Assembly (NCBI GenBank): GCA_030040115.1
Contig: JASHUH010000460.1
Span: 1-7,885, forward strand
From: Acidobacteriaceae bacterium
GTDB taxonomy: Bacteria > Acidobacteriota > Terriglobia > Terriglobales > Acidobacteriaceae
Length of the DNA: 7,885 nucleotides
Direction of reading: 5' to 3'
How positions within the stretch are numbered: the stretch's first letter is position 1; each line of letters starts with the position of its first letter. The notes beneath the pieces were generated by a model. That model did no database searches. It saw only the letters and a program-made list of their open reading frames with translations, and was not told where the DNA came from. Made by a program: the position numbers and the translations under genes. Below are positions 6,385 through 7,885 of this stretch, in pieces.

Positions 6385-6388
6385 CTCC
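6385..6388 (-). promoter_or_regulatory. rplN ribosome binding site (decides the start)
   Basis: The transcript reads GGAG, 9 nt, then AUG at 6375. An in-frame TTG at 6390 would add five residues but overlaps this GGAG, so it cannot use it. This favours the ATG at 6375, which also gives the usual uL14 length. Confidence 0.75.
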
Positions 6389-6389
6389 A

Positions 6390-6478
6390 AAAACAGCTAT
6401 CAGCTATCAGTTTCATCCCTCTTCAGCCATCACCTTCAACTCAGCACATCTAAGCTGAAGGCCGGGAGCTGAAAGCTG
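6390..6478. repeat. Heptad inverted-repeat element, rpsQ-rplN gap (C-type), with a short U-tract
   Basis: Left units are AAAACAG, CTATCAG, CTATCAG (6390-6410). Right units are CTGAAGG, CCGGGAG, CTGAAAG and a trailing CTG (6455-6478). Arms 6394-6410 and 6462-6478 match at 13 of 17 positions. In the transcript the 3' arm is followed by UUUUU (complement of 6389-6393), then the rplN Shine-Dalgarno, so it resembles a weak attenuator. The right arm ends 4 nt from the rpsQ stop. Confidence 0.85.
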
Positions 6479-6482
6479 CGTT

Positions 6483-6803
6483 TTAGCTGACCGGCTCGTG
6501 CGCCGTATCTTCAATCTGGGCCAGCGTGGAGCGCCTTACGATTTCTTCCAGGTTCCAGCGCTTGAGTTTGCTCAACGGACGCGTTTCGCGGATGCGCACC
6601 ATATCGCCGAGCCGGGCCGAGCTCTGCTCGTCGTGCGCGTAGAACTTTTTGGTGGAGCGCACGATGCGCTTGTACTTGGGATGAGCCTTGCGCATCTCGA
6701 CCGCGACCACAATGGTCTTCTGCATTTTGGTCGAAACCACATGTCCGACTTTTTCGTTGCGCCGCGACACCCGCGCCTGCGCCGATTCTCGAGTCGCCGT
6801 CAT
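6483..6803 (-). CDS. rpsQ: 30S ribosomal protein uS17
   Basis: The 106-residue product has the uS17 OB-fold core at about residues 16-95: [20 protein letters not shown], then [20 protein letters not shown], and the family-typical [19 protein letters not shown]. uS17 is a primary 16S rRNA binder in the small-subunit body. It is longer than the E. coli protein (84) because of a short polar N-terminal extension ([15 protein letters not shown]) and about 10 residues at the C-terminus. The start ATG overlaps the rpmC stop by four bases, and GGGAG lies just upstream inside rpmC, so translation is probably coupled to rpmC. No repeat element lies at this junction. A C-type element follows its stop. 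Confidence 0.97.
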   Translation of the reverse strand: MTATRESAQARVSRRNEKVGHVVSTKMQKTIVVAVEMRKAHPKYKRIVRSTKKFYAHDEQSSARLGDMVRIRETRPLSKLKRWNLEEIVRRSTLAQIEDTAHEPVS

Positions 6804-7069
6804 TGGCGGGCTCCCTTCTGTTGACGATCGTTGCTCCCCGCGCCTTCCCCGGCCGCCGTGTCGGAAACTTCGCCATGGATGCCGAGTTCACGTTCGCGGG
6901 CCACCGTCTTGATGCGCGCGATTTCCTTGCGCAACTGGCGGAGTTTCTTCACGCCGTCGTTCTGTCCCATGGCGACCTGAAAGCGCAGCCGGAAGAGTTG
7001 ATCGGCGGTCGTCCGCTCCTGGTGCGCCAGCTCGGCGTCGCTCAAACTGCGAATCTTCTGAAGTTCCAT
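6800..7069 (-). CDS. rpmC: 50S ribosomal protein uL29, with C-terminal extension
   Basis: The 89-residue product has the uL29 helical-hairpin core in about residues 1-62: [20 protein letters not shown], then [12 protein letters not shown] and [20 protein letters not shown]. uL29 lies near the polypeptide exit tunnel opening, next to uL23. The usual length is 60-70, so about 27 extra residues (rich in [19 protein letters not shown] onward) follow the core and look disordered. The last codons overlap rpsQ: the stop TGA and the rpsQ start share ATGA (6800-6803), which indicates translational coupling. The start ATG at 7069 is preceded by GGGAG at 10-nt spacing. The core identification is firm; the function of the tail is unknown. 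Confidence 0.96.
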   Translation of the reverse strand: MELQKIRSLSDAELAHQERTTADQLFRLRFQVAMGQNDGVKKLRQLRKEIARIKTVARERELGIHGEVSDTAAGEGAGSNDRQQKGARQ

Positions 7070-7072
7070 TTC

Positions 7073-7178
7073 TTTTTAGCTCCCAGCTTTCAGCTCTCAG
7101 CCCTCAGCTTTGCCCTGCTTATGCATTGCTCTTCAATTCCGCCGGAAGAGACAAAAGCTGAAAGCTGACGGCTAAAAG
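7073..7178. repeat. Heptad inverted-repeat element, rplP-rpmC gap (C-type)
   Basis: Left units at 7073-7107 are TTTTTAG, CTCCCAG, CTTTCAG, CTCTCAG, CCCTCAG. Right units at 7158-7178 are CTGAAAG, CTGACGG, CTAAAAG. Arms 7074-7095 and 7156-7177 pair at 19 of 22 positions. The centre contains a smaller hairpin with arms ctcttc and gaagag (about 7129-7150). The right arm ends 9 nt from the rplP stop. The left array runs to within 3 nt of the rpmC start codon and supplies its Shine-Dalgarno. Confidence 0.92.
7080..7084 (-). promoter_or_regulatory. rpmC ribosome binding site embedded in a repeat unit
   Basis: The transcript reads GGGAG, then 10 nt, then the rpmC AUG. GGGAG is the complement of the CTCCCAG heptad at 7080-7086, so the ribosome binding site and the base of the intergenic hairpin are the same nucleotides. 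Pairing of this arm with 7156-7177 would partly cover the site. Confidence 0.7.
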
Positions 7179-7186
7179 CCACCCTT

Positions 7187-7624
7187 TCATTTGGTCTCGG
7201 CTACCGCCTTTTCGGCGCCTGGGCGTTGCACAAACTTGGTTTTCAGCGGCAGCTTGTGAGCTGCGAGACGCATGGCTTCTTCGGCCACTTCCGGGGCCAC
7301 ACCCTCCATCTCGAAGAGAATCTTGCCCGGGCGCACCACCGCAACCCAATGGTCGAGCGCGCCCTTGCCCGAACCCATGCGGACTTCGGCCGGCTTTTTG
7401 GTGATGGGCTTATCGGGAAACAGGCGCAGCCAGATCTTGCCGCCGCGCTTAACAAAGCGGGTCATGGCGATACGGCTGGCCTCGATCTGCCGGTCGGTGA
7501 TGTAGCCGCACTCCATCACCTTGAGCCCGTATTCACCGAACGACAACGCGGAGCCGCGCCAGGCTTTGCCGCGGCGCTTGCCCTTCTGCTGCTTGCGAAA
7601 CTTTACTTTCTTCGGCATCAACAT
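7187..7624 (-). CDS. rplP: 50S ribosomal protein uL16
   Basis: The 145-residue product matches uL16 over its whole length (E. coli 136). It has the basic start [20 protein letters not shown], then [35 protein letters not shown], and the conserved [20 protein letters not shown] loop at about residues 67-86. uL16 sits at the central protuberance near the A-site tRNA and joins the large subunit late in assembly. The start at 7624 gives the family-typical MLMPK and has a GAGG 8 nt upstream (7633-7636); the third-codon ATG is the alternative. The C-terminal tail after KTKFVQRPG is somewhat longer than usual. Inverted-repeat elements flank it on both sides, and the GAGG lies inside the outermost heptad of the upstream element. 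Confidence 0.98.
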   Translation of the reverse strand: MLMPKKVKFRKQQKGKRRGKAWRGSALSFGEYGLKVMECGYITDRQIEASRIAMTRFVKRGGKIWLRLFPDKPITKKPAEVRMGSGKGALDHWVAVVRPGKILFEMEGVAPEVAEEAMRLAAHKLPLKTKFVQRPGAEKAVAETK

Positions 7625-7631
7625 AACAAGA

Positions 7632-7769
7632 ACCTCAGTTGCCAGTTGCCAGTGATCAGTGGTCAGCTTTCGAAACGCCGGGCCACTTCAGCTCAACAAC
7701 CAACTCCCTTGAAACTCCGAAATTGAACCCCGCACGAGTCACTGATCACCGACAACTGACCACTGACAA
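7632..7769. repeat. Heptad inverted-repeat element, rpsC-rplP gap (T-type)
   Basis: On the + strand five 7-nt units end in (T/C)CAG at 7632-7666: ACCTCAG, TTGCCAG, TTGCCAG, TGATCAG, TGGTCAG. Four inverted units follow at 7742-7769: CTGATCA, CCGACAA, CTGACCA, CTGACAA. The arms 7635-7661 and 7740-7766 are complementary at about 23 of 27 positions. The right arm ends 9 nt from the rpsC stop. The outermost left unit contains the rplP Shine-Dalgarno complement (cctc). The variable triplets start with T, unlike the next four elements downstream in the message. The centre (7667-7739) is unique sequence. Confidence 0.9.
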
Positions 7770-7775
7770 CTACCC

Positions 7776-7885
7776 TTAAAACACTCCCGTGGTTGCCGGC
7801 TGCTGCTGGCGGCGCTTCTGCTCGTAAATGTCGCCGCGATAGATCCAGGTTTTGACGCCGATGACGCCGTAGGTAGTGTTGGCCT
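7776..7885 (-). CDS. rpsC: 30S ribosomal protein uS3, C-terminal end (partial)
   Basis: Only the last 35 codons and the TAA stop are inside the window; the 5' part lies beyond position 7885. The translated tail reads [20 protein letters not shown] followed by a basic, glutamine-rich end ([15 protein letters not shown]). The [12 protein letters not shown] stretch is the typical end of the uS3 C-terminal domain, which lies at the mRNA entry channel of the small subunit. The position immediately upstream of rplP is the standard S10-operon order and supports the call. A 151-nt gap holding a T-type heptad-repeat element separates it from rplP. No catalytic motif applies. The identification is firm despite the short fragment because both sequence and context agree. 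Confidence 0.95.
   Translation of the reverse strand, partial: ANTTYGVIGVKTWIYRGDIYEQKRRQQQPATTGVF

Overview
The window is the contiguous S10/spc ribosomal protein cluster, all on the minus strand and read from high to low coordinates: rpsC (3' end only), rplP, rpmC, rpsQ, rplN, rplX, rplE, rpsN, rpsH, rplF, rplR, rpsE, rpmD, rplO, secY (5' part only). This is the standard bacterial gene order, with no gene missing or inserted. All fifteen reading frames are intact within the window. They encode nine large-subunit proteins, five small-subunit proteins and the SecY translocon core, consistent with one polycistronic message. I see no recognisable internal promoter and no strong intrinsic terminator.

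Organism (inference): a GC-rich bacterium with a short four-cysteine (zinc-type) uS14 and an uL24 with a C-terminal four-cysteine motif. These features and the style of the intergenic repeats suggest Acidobacteriota (Koribacter-like relatives). This rests on pattern memory and is not proven here.

The unusual part is between the genes. Twelve of the fourteen junctions carry an 87-229 nt gap (about 1.7 kb in total, roughly 22% of the window), and each of those gaps holds a copy of one element. On the + strand the left half is a tandem array of 7-nt units of form NNNTCAG, then comes a unique 21-93 nt centre, and the right half is a tandem array of CTGANNN units. The two halves are inverted complements and would fold into a hairpin in the mRNA. 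The variable triplet differs between elements (C-type CTT/CTA/CCA, T-type TTG/TGG/TGA, G-type GGG/GAA) but agrees between the two arms of one element. The upstream arm in the mRNA starts within about 0-9 nt of the preceding stop codon. In seven of twelve cases the downstream arm ends at or within about 5 nt of the next Shine-Dalgarno sequence. The only two junctions without an element are the overlapping pairs rpmC/rpsQ (ATGA) and rpsE/rpmD (TAATG).

The other five genes (secY, rplO, rplR, rpsH, rplE) have an extra 50-130 nt leader between element and start codon. Four of these leaders hold a GC-rich hairpin; the rplE one lies where E. coli has its S8 feedback site. The proteins are conventional. 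The candidate undescribed system is this heptad-repeat hairpin family at the cistron boundaries of an essential operon.
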